From positions 1 to 16,677 of the forward strand of contig DILC01000075.1 of the NCBI GenBank assembly GCA_002424865.1: DNA of 16,677 nt, in the 5' to 3' direction. Both the position numbers and the translations under genes were made by a program. Origin of the DNA: Rhodocyclaceae bacterium UBA5602 (GTDB lineage: Bacteria > Pseudomonadota > Gammaproteobacteria > Burkholderiales > Rhodocyclaceae). The notes under the pieces are model-generated. The model searched no databases. It was not told where the DNA came from and worked only from the letters and a program-made list of their open reading frames with translations. This document shows, in pieces, positions 1 to 7,616 of this stretch. Numbering within the stretch: position 1 is the stretch's first letter; each line of letters begins with the position of its first letter.

Positions 1-111
1 TGGCTGTGCAAAGCCGGCCGTGGGCCGCAACGCGGCTGGGGGGCGGGCCTTGATGCTGCCTTTCGCGGGTTGCATCAGCAGCGGGTGGCATTTGCTTGCC
101 ATGCTTACCAT
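1..111 (-). CDS. Possible partial ORF running off the left edge (doubtful)
   Basis: On the minus strand an ATG lies 5 bases after the stop of the HAD phosphatase gene and the frame stays open for 37 codons to the window edge. A second in-frame ATG follows three codons later (102-100). The visible peptide begins MVSMASKCHPLLMQ and is rich in Ala, Pro, Lys and Arg. I recognise no family in it. No good ribosome binding site precedes either ATG, and the stretch is GC-rich, so the frame could be open by chance. The position directly after rluC and the phosphatase makes a third co-directional gene plausible, but that is inference only. Confidence 0.2.
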   Translation of the reverse strand, partial: MVSMASKCHPLLMQPAKGSIKARPPAALRPTAGFAQP

Positions 112-116
112 GAGCG

Positions 117-770
117 TTAGCCATTCACACGCAACCAATCGCCCAGTTGCGTCACATCGTCTGCACAAAAAAGCGGGCTCTCGGCCTCTAAAGCGGCGCG
201 CGGATGGGCGCCATAAGTCACGCCCAATCCTTGCGCGCCTGCATTTTTAGCCATCTGCAAGTCATGTGTCGTATCGCCAATCATGAGCGTTGTAGCAGAT
301 GGGACACCAAAAGCAGCCATCAATTCTTCAAGCATTTGCGGATGCGGTTTGGAGTGGCACTCATCCGCACAGCGCGTCGCCTGAAAGTATTGCCCCAAAC
401 CACTCGTCTCCAGTGCCCGATCCAAACCTCGGCGCGATTTGCCTGTCGCCACCGCCAACGCAAAGCCTGCATTCGCCAAATCCTTGACCAACTCGGCTGC
501 CCCCGCAAACAACAGCAAATCCTGATCACGCGATAAATAATGATGCCTATAACGATCCGCCACCTCGGCATAGCGCGACTCCGGCAAGCCCGGCATGGCA
601 TAACGCAAGGCATCGAGCAGCCCCAGCCCGATAATATGCCGCGCACGCTCATCCGACGGCACAGGAATATCCAAGTCCTTTGCCGCCGCTTGAATAGATG
701 CGGCAATCGTGCCGGTTGAATCCAGCAAGGTGCCATCCCAGTCAAACACTATCAGTTCAAAATTAGCCAT
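117..770 (-). CDS. HAD-IA family hydrolase, phosphoglycolate phosphatase-like
   Basis: The 217-residue protein has all four HAD motifs: motif I FDWDGTLLDS with nucleophile Asp10 and acid/base Asp12; motif II around Thr109 (VATGKS); Lys141 in KPHP; and motif IV MIGDTTHD with Asp166 and Asp170. The helical cap between motifs I and II is the C1 type of HAD-IA (Gph/PGP-like) enzymes, and the length is normal for them. It should be a cytoplasmic Mg-dependent phosphatase. Phosphoglycolate is a guess from resemblance to Gph; pyrophosphate or a nucleotide monophosphate are alternatives. The ATG lies 5 bases after the rluC stop, so the two genes are probably co-transcribed. This rluC-HAD pairing is, as I recall, common in betaproteobacteria. 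Confidence 0.9.
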   Translation of the reverse strand: MANFELIVFDWDGTLLDSTGTIAASIQAAAKDLDIPVPSDERARHIIGLGLLDALRYAMPGLPESRYAEVADRYRHHYLSRDQDLLLFAGAAELVKDLANAGFALAVATGKSRRGLDRALETSGLGQYFQATRCADECHSKPHPQMLEELMAAFGVPSATTLMIGDTTHDLQMAKNAGAQGLGVTYGAHPRAALEAESPLFCADDVTQLGDWLRVNG

Positions 771-775
771 GTTTT

Positions 776-1750
776 TTACCCTTGCTTCCCTGTTCTATTT
801 TCGCTGTTGTCCAGTTGATCAACAAATTGCCGCAATTCCGGAGGCAGCGCGAGCGTTAATGCAATCGGCTCACCCGTGATGGGGTGTGGCAAATCCAGGC
901 GTGCCGCATGCAAAAACATGCGCTTTAAGCCCATTTTTTGCAGCGCCTTATTCAGCGCAAAGTCGCCATACTTATCATCGCCCGCAATGGGATAGCCCAA
1001 ATGCGCCAAATGCACCCGGATCTGATGCGTTCGCCCGGTTTTTAATTCCACTTCAACCAGACTGAAATCGCGCCATTGTTTTTGCAAGCGCACAATCGAG
1101 TGCGACTCCTTGCCTTCAGGATCGACGCTCACGCGACGCTCACCCCCATCCGTGAGATATTTCAACAAAGGCGCACGCACATGCTGCAAGGGATTGCGCC
1201 AAACGCCCTTCACCAGCGCCAAATAGCGTTTCGCAATGGCGCCCTCACGAAACTGGTCATGCAAGCGCGTGAGTGCTGAGCGCTTTTTCGCCACAATCAA
1301 TAAACCCGAGGTGTCCCTGTCCAGACGATGCGCCAATTCCAGCAGCCTGGCCTCTGGCCGCGCGCGCCTTAACTGCTCAATTACGCCAAAACTCACGCCG
1401 CTGCCGCCATGTACGGCCACGCCAGCGGGCTTATTCACAATAATCATCGCATCATCTTCAAACACTATTTCAAACTCTCGTGCAGGCACCAGCGCCTGAT
1501 CCGGCGCTTGGGCGATGCGAATGGGCGGCACGCGCACCACATCACCAACTTTCAAGCGATATTCAACAGCCACACGGCCTTTATTTACCCGCACCTCCCC
1601 ACTGCGCAAAATGCGGTAAATATGGCTTTTGGGCACACCTTTGGCGACATGCAGCAAAAAGTTGTCAATACGCTGCCCCTCGGCCTCCTCGCCAACTTCA
1701 AGCCATGTCACGACGTCTTTGCTTAAGTCCTTCATTTGAAATATACTCAC
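776..1750 (-). CDS. rluC: 23S rRNA pseudouridine synthase RluC
   Basis: RluC-type enzymes isomerise uridines 955, 2504 and 2580 (E. coli numbering) of 23S rRNA to pseudouridine. This 324-residue protein has an N-terminal S4 RNA-binding domain (about residues 25-75, with QRIDNFLL and RILRSGEVRVN) and an RluA-family catalytic domain. The signature HRLDRDTSGLLIVAK carries the catalytic Asp144, and TGRTHQIRVHLAHLG is the second conserved block. Divergence from rne, as in E. coli, supports RluC over RluD. The listed start is a GTG at 1750. An ATG five codons later (1735) is an equally good start, with a GTGAG element 10 bases upstream, so the N-terminus is uncertain by five residues. The HAD phosphatase follows 5 bases after the stop. 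Confidence 0.93.
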   Translation of the reverse strand: MSIFQMKDLSKDVVTWLEVGEEAEGQRIDNFLLHVAKGVPKSHIYRILRSGEVRVNKGRVAVEYRLKVGDVVRVPPIRIAQAPDQALVPAREFEIVFEDDAMIIVNKPAGVAVHGGSGVSFGVIEQLRRARPEARLLELAHRLDRDTSGLLIVAKKRSALTRLHDQFREGAIAKRYLALVKGVWRNPLQHVRAPLLKYLTDGGERRVSVDPEGKESHSIVRLQKQWRDFSLVEVELKTGRTHQIRVHLAHLGYPIAGDDKYGDFALNKALQKMGLKRMFLHAARLDLPHPITGEPIALTLALPPELRQFVDQLDNSENRTGKQG

Positions 1751-1855
1751 TCTCGGTTAGCCATTCTGAAATGGCGTGCCTAACGACCCGAAGTGGCGTT
1801 AGAGGCGCAGTTTCCGAATGCGGTCATTTTTGGCAAATTCACGAAAATCAATGCG

Positions 1856-1882
1856 GTTTCACGATGATTGATTCAGTGAAAC
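1856..1882. promoter_or_regulatory. Operator-like inverted repeat between rluC and rne
   Basis: A perfect 7-base inverted repeat, GTTTCAC and GTGAAAC, is separated by 13 bases. The half-site centres are 20 bases apart, about two helical turns, which suits a dimeric DNA-binding protein as well as an RNA stem. It lies roughly 105 bases upstream of the rluC start and 435 bases upstream of rne, so it could serve either promoter. No regulator is identified. Confidence 0.3.
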
Positions 1883-1958
1883 AGAGCCAGTGACATGAGC
1901 CTGCCGCACTGTCGATTTTATTTCGGCAGTCGCCTCCTCAGCCAACCACCACGGGAAT

Positions 1959-1986
1959 TTCGCCCCACCCGACACAAAGGGGCGAA
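1959..1986. promoter_or_regulatory. GC-rich stem-loop upstream of rne
   Basis: TTCGCCCC and GGGGCGAA form a perfect 8-base-pair stem, six of the pairs G-C, around a 12-base loop. There is no following U-tract on either strand, so it is not a canonical terminator. If the rne promoter lies upstream, this would be a structured element of the rne leader; otherwise it may be an operator. Confidence 0.35.
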
Positions 1987-2206
1987 TACTACTTGATTGC
2001 GCGTTACACACGCACAGATGGGCACAGATTACCGGCTGCTGAGAGTCAAATACCATGGTCAAAAAATAAATTGATACCGTGGTTAATTAACATTTTCAGT
2101 TAATACCCTCAACAGACGCTTAAAAGTTGAATCAGTCGTAAGCCGTATCAGGTCACAGGTTTGGTTTGTTGTTTTTTATTTATTTGTTCAATTCAACCGA
2201 GGCAAC

Positions 2207-2257
2207 ATGAAGCAGCTACCCCGATTGCAAACCCAACGACCACGGATGGTGTTTTAA
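2207..2257 (+). CDS. Possible 16-codon upstream ORF (leader peptide) of rne
   Basis: An ATG at 2207, preceded by GAGG with a short 4-base spacer (2199-2202), opens a 16-codon frame encoding MKQLPRLQTQRPRMVF and ending in TAA at 2255-2257. The stop codon falls in the loop and closing pair of the hairpin at 2242-2267, and the last five sense codons form its left arm. A ribosome translating this ORF would therefore open the hairpin. The layout recalls a translated leader that governs a downstream structure, but the spacer is suboptimal and there is no evidence of translation. It could be chance. Confidence 0.3.
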   Translation: MKQLPRLQTQRPRMVF

Positions 2258-2267
2258 CGCCGTCCGT
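2242..2267 (+). promoter_or_regulatory. Strong hairpin in the rne 5' leader
   Basis: ACGGATGGTGT (2242-2252) can pair with AACGCCGTCCGT read back from 2267 to 2257: an 11-pair stem with two G-U wobbles and a 4-base loop (TTTA). It ends 50 bases before the rne start codon. There is no U-tract after it, so it is not a simple terminator. In E. coli, leader hairpins of rne mRNA are sensed by RNase E for autoregulation; this is a positional counterpart, with no sequence homology claimed. The left arm also lies inside the short upstream ORF. Confidence 0.5.
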
Positions 2268-2304
2268 ACTGATTCGCCGTGCCCTCCTGCTGGTGTAAAG
2301 CGTG

Positions 2305-2308
2305 GGAG
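2305..2308 (+). promoter_or_regulatory. Shine-Dalgarno site that fixes the rne start
   Basis: GGAG at 2305-2308 lies 9 bases before the ATG at 2318 but only 3 bases before the ATG at 2312. Spacing therefore favours 2318, which also gives an N-terminus beginning MKRMLFNATQ, matching the known RNase E start MKRMLINATQ of E. coli. Confidence 0.75.
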
Positions 2309-2317
2309 AAAATGAAT

Positions 2318-5296
2318 ATGAAACGCATGCTTTTTAATGCGACGCAGGCTGAAGAACTGCGCGTCGCGATTGTTGATGGTCAAAAACTGATTGACCTGGA
2401 CATTGAATCAGCCGCCAAGGAACAACGTAAAAGCAATATTTACAAAGCAGTTATTACCCGCATTGAGCCCAGCCTTGAAGCGGCTTTTGTTGAATATGGC
2501 GCCGAACGCCACGGCTTTTTGCCGTTCAAGGAAATCTCGCGCAGCTACTTCAAAGCAGGCGTGGATGTCGGCAAAGCCCGCATTCAGGATGCTTTGTCAG
2601 TCGGCCAGGAACTCATCGTCCAGGTAGAAAAAGACGAGCGCGGCAACAAGGGCGCTGCGCTCACCACCTACATTTCATTGGCCGGCCGCTATCTTGTCCT
2701 GATGCCCAACAACCCCCGCGGGGGTGGCGTATCTCGCCGCATTGAGGGTGAAGACCGGCAAGAACTGCGCGAGGTCATGGATCAACTCGAAGTACCCAAA
2801 GGCACGAGCCTGATTGCGCGCACGGCCGGCATTGGCCGCTCGCTCGAAGAGTTGCAATGGGATTTAAACTACCTCCTGCAGCTCTGGAATGCCATCGACG
2901 GCGCAGCGCAAGCACAAAGCGGCGTGTTCCTGATTTATCAGGAATCCAGCCTGGTGATCCGCGCCATTCGCGATTACTTCCATGCCGAAATTGGCGAAAT
3001 CCTGATCGACACGGATGATGTGTTCGAACAAGCGCAACAGTTCATGGCGCATGTCATGCCCGGCAATGTCTCGCGCGTCAAACGCTATCAGGATGACGTG
3101 CCGCTGTTCTCGCGCTTTCAGATCGAGCATCAAATCGAATCTGCCTACTCGCGCCAAGTGAATCTGCCCTCAGGCGGCGCGATTGTGATTGACCACACCG
3201 AAGCGCTGGTGTCGGTTGACGTGAACTCCGGCCGTGCCACCCGCGGCAGCGATATTGAAGAAACCGCATTCCGCACCAACTGCGAAGCGGCCGATGAAGT
3301 CGCACGCCAACTGCGCTTGCGCGATTTGGGCGGCTTGATTGTGATCGACTTTATCGACATGGAATCGGCCAAGAACCAGCGCGAGGTAGAAAACCGCCTG
3401 CGCGACGCCTTGCACCACGACCGCGCACGCGTGCAAACAGGCAAAATCAGCCGCTTTGGCCTGCTCGAACTCTCGCGCCAGCGCTTGCGCCCGGCCCTGG
3501 CTGAAGCCAGCTACATTACCTGCCCGCGCTGCACCGGCACAGGCCATATCCGCAGCACTGAATCCGCCGCGCTGCACATCTTGCGCATTCTTGAAGAAGA
3601 ATCCATGAAGGACAACACCGGTGCCCTGCATTGCCAGGTACCCGTGGATGTCGGCACTTTCCTGTTGAACGAAAAACGCATTGATATCTCGCATATCGAA
3701 TCGCGCCATCGCGTCAATTTGGTCATTATTCCTAACCGCCACCTGGAAACGCCCGCCCACGAAATCGTACGCGTGCGGCATGACCAGCTCAATAGCGAAA
3801 GCTCGGCAAATGTAGCCAGCTATCAAATGGCCACCCGCCCATCGGAAGAGGCCTACCAAACACCGTCTGCGCAAGCAGACAACAAACCGGTAAAAATCGA
3901 AGCGGCTGTGCGTGGCATTACCCCCAGCCAACCCGCACCCATTGTTGAAGCCAAAGCGCCAGCGAAAGATTCGGCTAATGCCGTCGGCTTGTTTGGCAAA
4001 ATCGCTGCTTTCTTTTTTGGCGAGAAAAAACCTGCTGAGACAGCAGCAAAACCGGCTGAAGCCAACGGACAACGCTCACGCAACAACCGCAATCGCAACC
4101 GCGACAAAGATAGGGGAGACAGCAATCGGGAGCGCACATCACGCGCAGAAAGCCAGAATGCAGGCCAGGAGCGCAAGCCTCGGCCACAAAATCAGGCCCC
4201 GACCAATGGCTCAGCGAATCCAGCCACGCCGAGCGGGGAGGACACTCATCGCAACAAGCCAAATGATGCCAAACCAGCGCGTGAGCCGCGCGAAGTTCGC
4301 GAACCCAGGGAGCCAAGGGAAGCGCGTGAAACAAAAGAACCGCGCGAACCCCGTGAACCCCGCCCACCCCGCACGCCACGCCTGGCAAACGATGCCACGA
4401 TGGATAACGCCATAGTATCCGCCGTGTCGCCAGCGCCGACTTTTAACAATGCAGAAGCGGGCAATGTCGAAGGCACGGCACGCAGCGGCCGCAGAAGCCG
4501 CGGTCGGGGAGGACGTGGCCGCGGAGATCGTACCGAGCGTATGGAGCAAAATAACCGCAGTGCGGCGGATGGGCAAGCGCCCACTGAAACAAGCCATTTT
4601 GCTGCCCTGCCTGGCAACATGCCAGTTCCAACGCCATCGGGCACACCTGACGCGATAGTGCTCCCTGCTGTGCTGCCAACCGCTATCGCGTCCACCGTTA
4701 TCGCGGCATCGGTGGCAGAGGAAGTTGCAGAGCGTGCCATCCCGCTCGTCGCAACGCCGTTTGACGTCAGCGGGCAAGCACAACCTGCGCAAGCTATCGC
4801 ACAAGAAAGCGCAACCGCAGAGGCAAACATTCTGAGCGAAGAAAAAATCGCCCCTGAAGCCGCTTCATCAGCTGCTTCCATTGCCGTTACACCCGTCATT
4901 GCACCGAGGCCGGATCAAACAGCCATCGAACCGGTTGCCCATGCAACGCCGCAAATTGAAGCCTCACAATTCTCAACAACTGCCCAAACAACGGCGGCAG
5001 AACCTGCTCCGACAACTGTGGCGACAACTGCGGCAGCACCTGTGGCAACACTTGTGGCAACATCCGCTACTGCATTAGCGCCCGCAGCTGACAGGGCATC
5101 CACTGAGGTTAAAAGCAGCGTTTCAGCGCCTGACTTTTCCAGCAACCTGGCGCAAGCCGGGCTGATCATGGTGCAAACCACACATCCCGCGCCAACAACC
5201 TCATTTGAACCAGTACAGCCCTTGGGCCGCAAACCCAAGCCTGGGGTGATCTTGCCGAATGAACCGCTGCAAATGATCGAAACCAAGCCAGATTAA
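2318..5296 (+). CDS. rne: Ribonuclease E
   Basis: RNase E is the endonuclease that starts mRNA decay and processes rRNA and tRNA, acting as a membrane-associated tetramer and scaffolding the degradosome. The 992-residue product has the S1 RNA-binding domain (about 36-118), the 5'-sensor/RNase H region, and the DNase I-like catalytic domain. Asp301 (VSVDVNSG) and Asp344 (IVIDFIDM) match the Mg-binding Asp303 and Asp346 of E. coli, and Cys402/Cys405 in CPRCTGTG match the Zn-link. After about residue 500 the protein is low-complexity. It has a KIAAFFFGEKK segment, nine tandem Arg-Glu-X triplets (655-681), an Arg/Gly-rich RNA-binding stretch (722-741), a long Ala/Thr/Pro-rich linker, and two related terminal motifs, GLIMVQT (948-954) and PLQMIET (983-989). 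A longer frame from a GTG at 2279 is not conserved and was rejected. Confidence 0.97.
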   Translation: MKRMLFNATQAEELRVAIVDGQKLIDLDIESAAKEQRKSNIYKAVITRIEPSLEAAFVEYGAERHGFLPFKEISRSYFKAGVDVGKARIQDALSVGQELIVQVEKDERGNKGAALTTYISLAGRYLVLMPNNPRGGGVSRRIEGEDRQELREVMDQLEVPKGTSLIARTAGIGRSLEELQWDLNYLLQLWNAIDGAAQAQSGVFLIYQESSLVIRAIRDYFHAEIGEILIDTDDVFEQAQQFMAHVMPGNVSRVKRYQDDVPLFSRFQIEHQIESAYSRQVNLPSGGAIVIDHTEALVSVDVNSGRATRGSDIEETAFRTNCEAADEVARQLRLRDLGGLIVIDFIDMESAKNQREVENRLRDALHHDRARVQTGKISRFGLLELSRQRLRPALAEASYITCPRCTGTGHIRSTESAALHILRILEEESMKDNTGALHCQVPVDVGTFLLNEKRIDISHIESRHRVNLVIIPNRHLETPAHEIVRVRHDQLNSESSANVASYQMATRPSEEAYQTPSAQADNKPVKIEAAVRGITPSQPAPIVEAKAPAKDSANAVGLFGKIAAFFFGEKKPAETAAKPAEANGQRSRNNRNRNRDKDRGDSNRERTSRAESQNAGQERKPRPQNQAPTNGSANPATPSGEDTHRNKPNDAKPAREPREVREPREPREARETKEPREPREPRPPRTPRLANDATMDNAIVSAVSPAPTFNNAEAGNVEGTARSGRRSRGRGGRGRGDRTERMEQNNRSAADGQAPTETSHFAALPGNMPVPTPSGTPDAIVLPAVLPTAIASTVIAASVAEEVAERAIPLVATPFDVSGQAQPAQAIAQESATAEANILSEEKIAPEAASSAASIAVTPVIAPRPDQTAIEPVAHATPQIEASQFSTTAQTTAAEPAPTTVATTAAAPVATLVATSATALAPAADRASTEVKSSVSAPDFSSNLAQAGLIMVQTTHPAPTTSFEPVQPLGRKPKPGVILPNEPLQMIETKPD
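4280..4360 (+). repeat. Nine tandem Arg-Glu-X triplets inside rne
   Basis: Codons 655-681 of rne are nine consecutive Arg/Lys-Glu-X triplets in which X is Pro six times and otherwise Val, Ala or Thr. At DNA level this is an imperfect 9-base tandem array related to CGCGAACCC. It lies in the disordered C-terminal half, where other RNase E proteins have arginine-rich RNA-binding segments. Slippage within such an array would make copy number variable between strains. Confidence 0.85.
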
Positions 5297-5320
5297 GCCT
5301 GGCCTAGCGGCGATTTTCTC

Positions 5321-5345
5321 AGGGGGCGGCAGCCCCCTTTTTTTT
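5321..5345 (+). terminator. Intrinsic terminator of rne
   Basis: AGGGGGC (5321-5327), loop GGCA, GCCCCCT (5332-5338) form a 7-pair GC-rich stem, followed by an unbroken T-tract to 5345. It begins 24 bases after the rne stop and has all the marks of a rho-independent terminator, separating rne from the prs genes. A second run of seven T follows at 5351-5357. Confidence 0.92.
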
Positions 5346-5498
5346 CGCCCGTTTTTTTCTCCCCTTCCAGTGGCATGACTAATGGCCATCGCGTCTTGCG
5401 CATGCAAACCGTCAGATAACAAGTTGCCGACACAGCCACCCAGACGTCATTCATAACCATCGAAGGCTTAACACCGGCAGGGTAGAATCAAACACATA

Positions 5499-7616
5499 AT
5501 GAATAGCGAGCTTTCACTGCTGACACTGTGGGGTTATGGCCTAGCGGCACTGGGCTATGTCGCTTTAGCGGTACACCTTGTGCAGCTGCTTCCCCAAGCG
5601 CCTGCTGATCGGACACGGCATATCCTCATTGCCGCTGCGGTACTCTCTGCCCTGTGGGCCGCCACTGGAGTGGGCGTCAGCCTATTCGACCTCACTTTCC
5701 TGCAACCCATTCATCAAGCAGTGAATGCCCTGCGCTATGGCGCCTGGTTTCTGTTGCTGACCCTGCTTCTGCTGCCTTCCTCATCCACAGAGGCCGCCTC
5801 GGTACTCAGGTGGCGGCCATCCCGTCTAATGCTGATGGGCGGCACACTGGTCTTGGCGGACCTGGTTTCGCAAGCGCTCCGCCTGATTTATCCTTATTCC
5901 CGGCAAATAGACAACACGGCGCATTACCTTGATCTGGCGCTGGTTGTCTTTGGCATCGTGCTCATTGAGCAGCTCTACAAAAATACCACCGAAGAATCCC
6001 AATGGAATATCAAGCCGCTGGCCATTGGTTTGGTTGCCATCTTTGTGTTTGACCTGTACTACTACTCGACTGCGGTCATGCTCCGGCAAATTGACCTGGA
6101 TGCTTTTGCCATTCGCGGCTTTGCATCCGCCATTATTATCCCCTTGCTCATTTTGACGGTCTATCGCACGCGCGCCCGTCCGCTCAATGTCACGTTATCA
6201 AAAACAGCCGTATTCCAAACCACCACCTTGGCACTCGTCGGCATTTACCTTCTCGCCACCTCTGCCGCGGGCTATTACGTCCGCTATCTGGGTGGCAGCT
6301 GGGGTGGCGCATTGCAAGTGGGTGTTCTGTTCGCCGCTTTTCTGCTGCTGATCCTCCTATGGCTTTCCGGCTCGGTTCGCTCACGCATTAAAGTCATCAT
6401 TGGCAAAAATTTCTTTCGTTACCGCTACGATTACCGGGAAGAATGGCTCAAATTCACCAACGCCTTGTGCTCAGAAAACAATGTATTGCAGCTTGGGCAA
6501 CAAGTCATTCGCGGGCTGGCCGATATGGTTGAAAGCCCATCCGGATCACTATGGACGAAAGATGTCCCAGGCCAAAAATTTATCCAAAGCGCCCGCTGGA
6601 ATTTTCCTGTCTCTGATATTGCCGAGCCTGCGGACAGCGCCATGATGATGGCCCTGGAGACTTCCGGCTGGGTCATCAGCCTGGAAGAATATCGCTCCCG
6701 TCCGGCACGCTATGGCGACTTGCAACTCCCCGCCTGGCTACTCGAAATGTCGACGGCATGGCTGGTTATTCCCCTGCGCACATCCGCTGGCATGGTGGGT
6801 TTTGTGCTCCTCACCACCTCGCGCACACCCATAGACCTGAATTGGGAAGTCAATGACTTGTTAAAAACCGCCGGCCGCCAGGCCGCGACATTCCTTGCGC
6901 AAATGCAAGCCACCGAGGCCCTGCTCGAGTCCCGCAAGTTTGATTCCTTCAACCGCATGTCCGCCTTTGTTGTCCATGACCTGAAAAACATTCTGACCCA
7001 GCTCTCGCTCATGGTGCGCAATGCCGAACGCCATGCCGACAACGCCGAGTTTCAAAAGGACATGCTCTCAACAGTCAGCCATGCCGTCGATCGCATGCGC
7101 CAGTTAATGCTGCAATTACGCGAAGGCGCAACCCCTGCCGACCGGTTTAGTGGCGTGCGCCTTGATCACATCGCGCAGCGTGTGCAGCAATCAAAACGCG
7201 CATCCTTGCCGACTGTTGAACTCAGCATTGAAGAATCCTTATCCATCCGCGGCCAGGAAGAACGCATCGAACGGGTGATTGGCCATCTGGTCCAAAACGC
7301 GCTGGATGCCACCCCGCCTGACGGTAAAGTCTGGATGGCTGTGCGCCGTGAAGCGGGCATGGCGCAAATTGAAGTCGGCGACACAGGCCAGGGCATGTCC
7401 GCAGAATTCATCCGCGACCGGCTGTTCAAGCCCTTTCAAACCACCAAACAAGCCGGCATGGGTATTGGCGCTTACGAGAGCCGTCAATACATTACTGAAC
7501 TTGGCGGCGACATTCTCGTTGAAAGCCAAGAAAATGCAGGTACTCGTTTTCGTGTCAGACTACCCATGCTTGACGTTCAAATGAGCTCTGATTTAGCACA
7601 GCCCAAAAACACATGA
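5499..7616 (+). CDS. prsK: XrtA/PEP-CTERM system histidine kinase PrsK
   Basis: This 705-residue membrane histidine kinase is, by layout and neighbours, PrsK of the exosortase A system, partner of PrsR. Residues 1 to about 300 contain a run of hydrophobic segments, starting with LWGYGLAALGYVALAVHLV, that should span the membrane several times. A GAF-like region follows (about 320-470). The kinase core has phospho-acceptor His493 in FVVHDLKN, the N box with Asn600 (LVQNALDATPP), the G1 box with Asp628 (VGDTGQGM), and the glycine loop GMGIG (653-657). The core is intact. The ATG at 5499 has only a weak ribosome site, and TAGAAT at 5483-5488 is a possible -10 box without a good -35. The stop overlaps the prsR start (ATGA). 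PrsK family members are usually near 700 residues, so this one is full length. Confidence 0.93.
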   Translation: MNSELSLLTLWGYGLAALGYVALAVHLVQLLPQAPADRTRHILIAAAVLSALWAATGVGVSLFDLTFLQPIHQAVNALRYGAWFLLLTLLLLPSSSTEAASVLRWRPSRLMLMGGTLVLADLVSQALRLIYPYSRQIDNTAHYLDLALVVFGIVLIEQLYKNTTEESQWNIKPLAIGLVAIFVFDLYYYSTAVMLRQIDLDAFAIRGFASAIIIPLLILTVYRTRARPLNVTLSKTAVFQTTTLALVGIYLLATSAAGYYVRYLGGSWGGALQVGVLFAAFLLLILLWLSGSVRSRIKVIIGKNFFRYRYDYREEWLKFTNALCSENNVLQLGQQVIRGLADMVESPSGSLWTKDVPGQKFIQSARWNFPVSDIAEPADSAMMMALETSGWVISLEEYRSRPARYGDLQLPAWLLEMSTAWLVIPLRTSAGMVGFVLLTTSRTPIDLNWEVNDLLKTAGRQAATFLAQMQATEALLESRKFDSFNRMSAFVVHDLKNILTQLSLMVRNAERHADNAEFQKDMLSTVSHAVDRMRQLMLQLREGATPADRFSGVRLDHIAQRVQQSKRASLPTVELSIEESLSIRGQEERIERVIGHLVQNALDATPPDGKVWMAVRREAGMAQIEVGDTGQGMSAEFIRDRLFKPFQTTKQAGMGIGAYESRQYITELGGDILVESQENAGTRFRVRLPMLDVQMSSDLAQPKNT

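Larger units (their letters stand above)
1751..2317. other. Long divergent spacer between rluC and rne
   Basis: This 567-base region separates two divergent genes and contains no protein gene I can support beyond a 16-codon upstream ORF. It should hold both promoters and the rne leader. I see several inverted repeats: CTAACG/CGTTAG (1780-1802), GTTTCAC/GTGAAAC (1856-1882), CTGCCG/CGGCAG (1901-1929), TTCGCCCC/GGGGCGAA (1959-1986) and a strong hairpin at 2242-2267. There is also an 8-base direct repeat AATGCGGT at 1817-1824 and 1850-1857. No well-spaced sigma-70 promoter stands out; TTGATA at 2071-2076 lacks a properly placed -10 partner. E. coli rne has a leader of over 300 bases used for autoregulation, so a long leader here is expected. 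Confidence 0.7.

Noticed and set aside
24..36. GCCGC-AAC-GCGGC hairpin near the left edge as terminator of the rluC-HAD unit
   Set aside because: The stem is only 5 pairs, lies about 80 bases after the stop and has no U-tract; the region is simply GC-rich.
2279..2317. Longer RNase E start at a GTG, adding 13 residues
   Set aside because: The extension (MPSCWCKAWEKMN) does not match RNase E, whereas the ATG at 2318 restores the conserved MKRML start and has a correctly spaced ribosome site.
3170..4899. Long open frames antisense to rne (for example 300 residues at 3170-4072 and 217 residues at 4246-4899)
   Set aside because: They lie fully within rne, whose catalytic motifs are certain. Their compositions are skewed in the way expected of antisense reading of Arg/Ala/Pro-rich codons, and no domain is recognisable.
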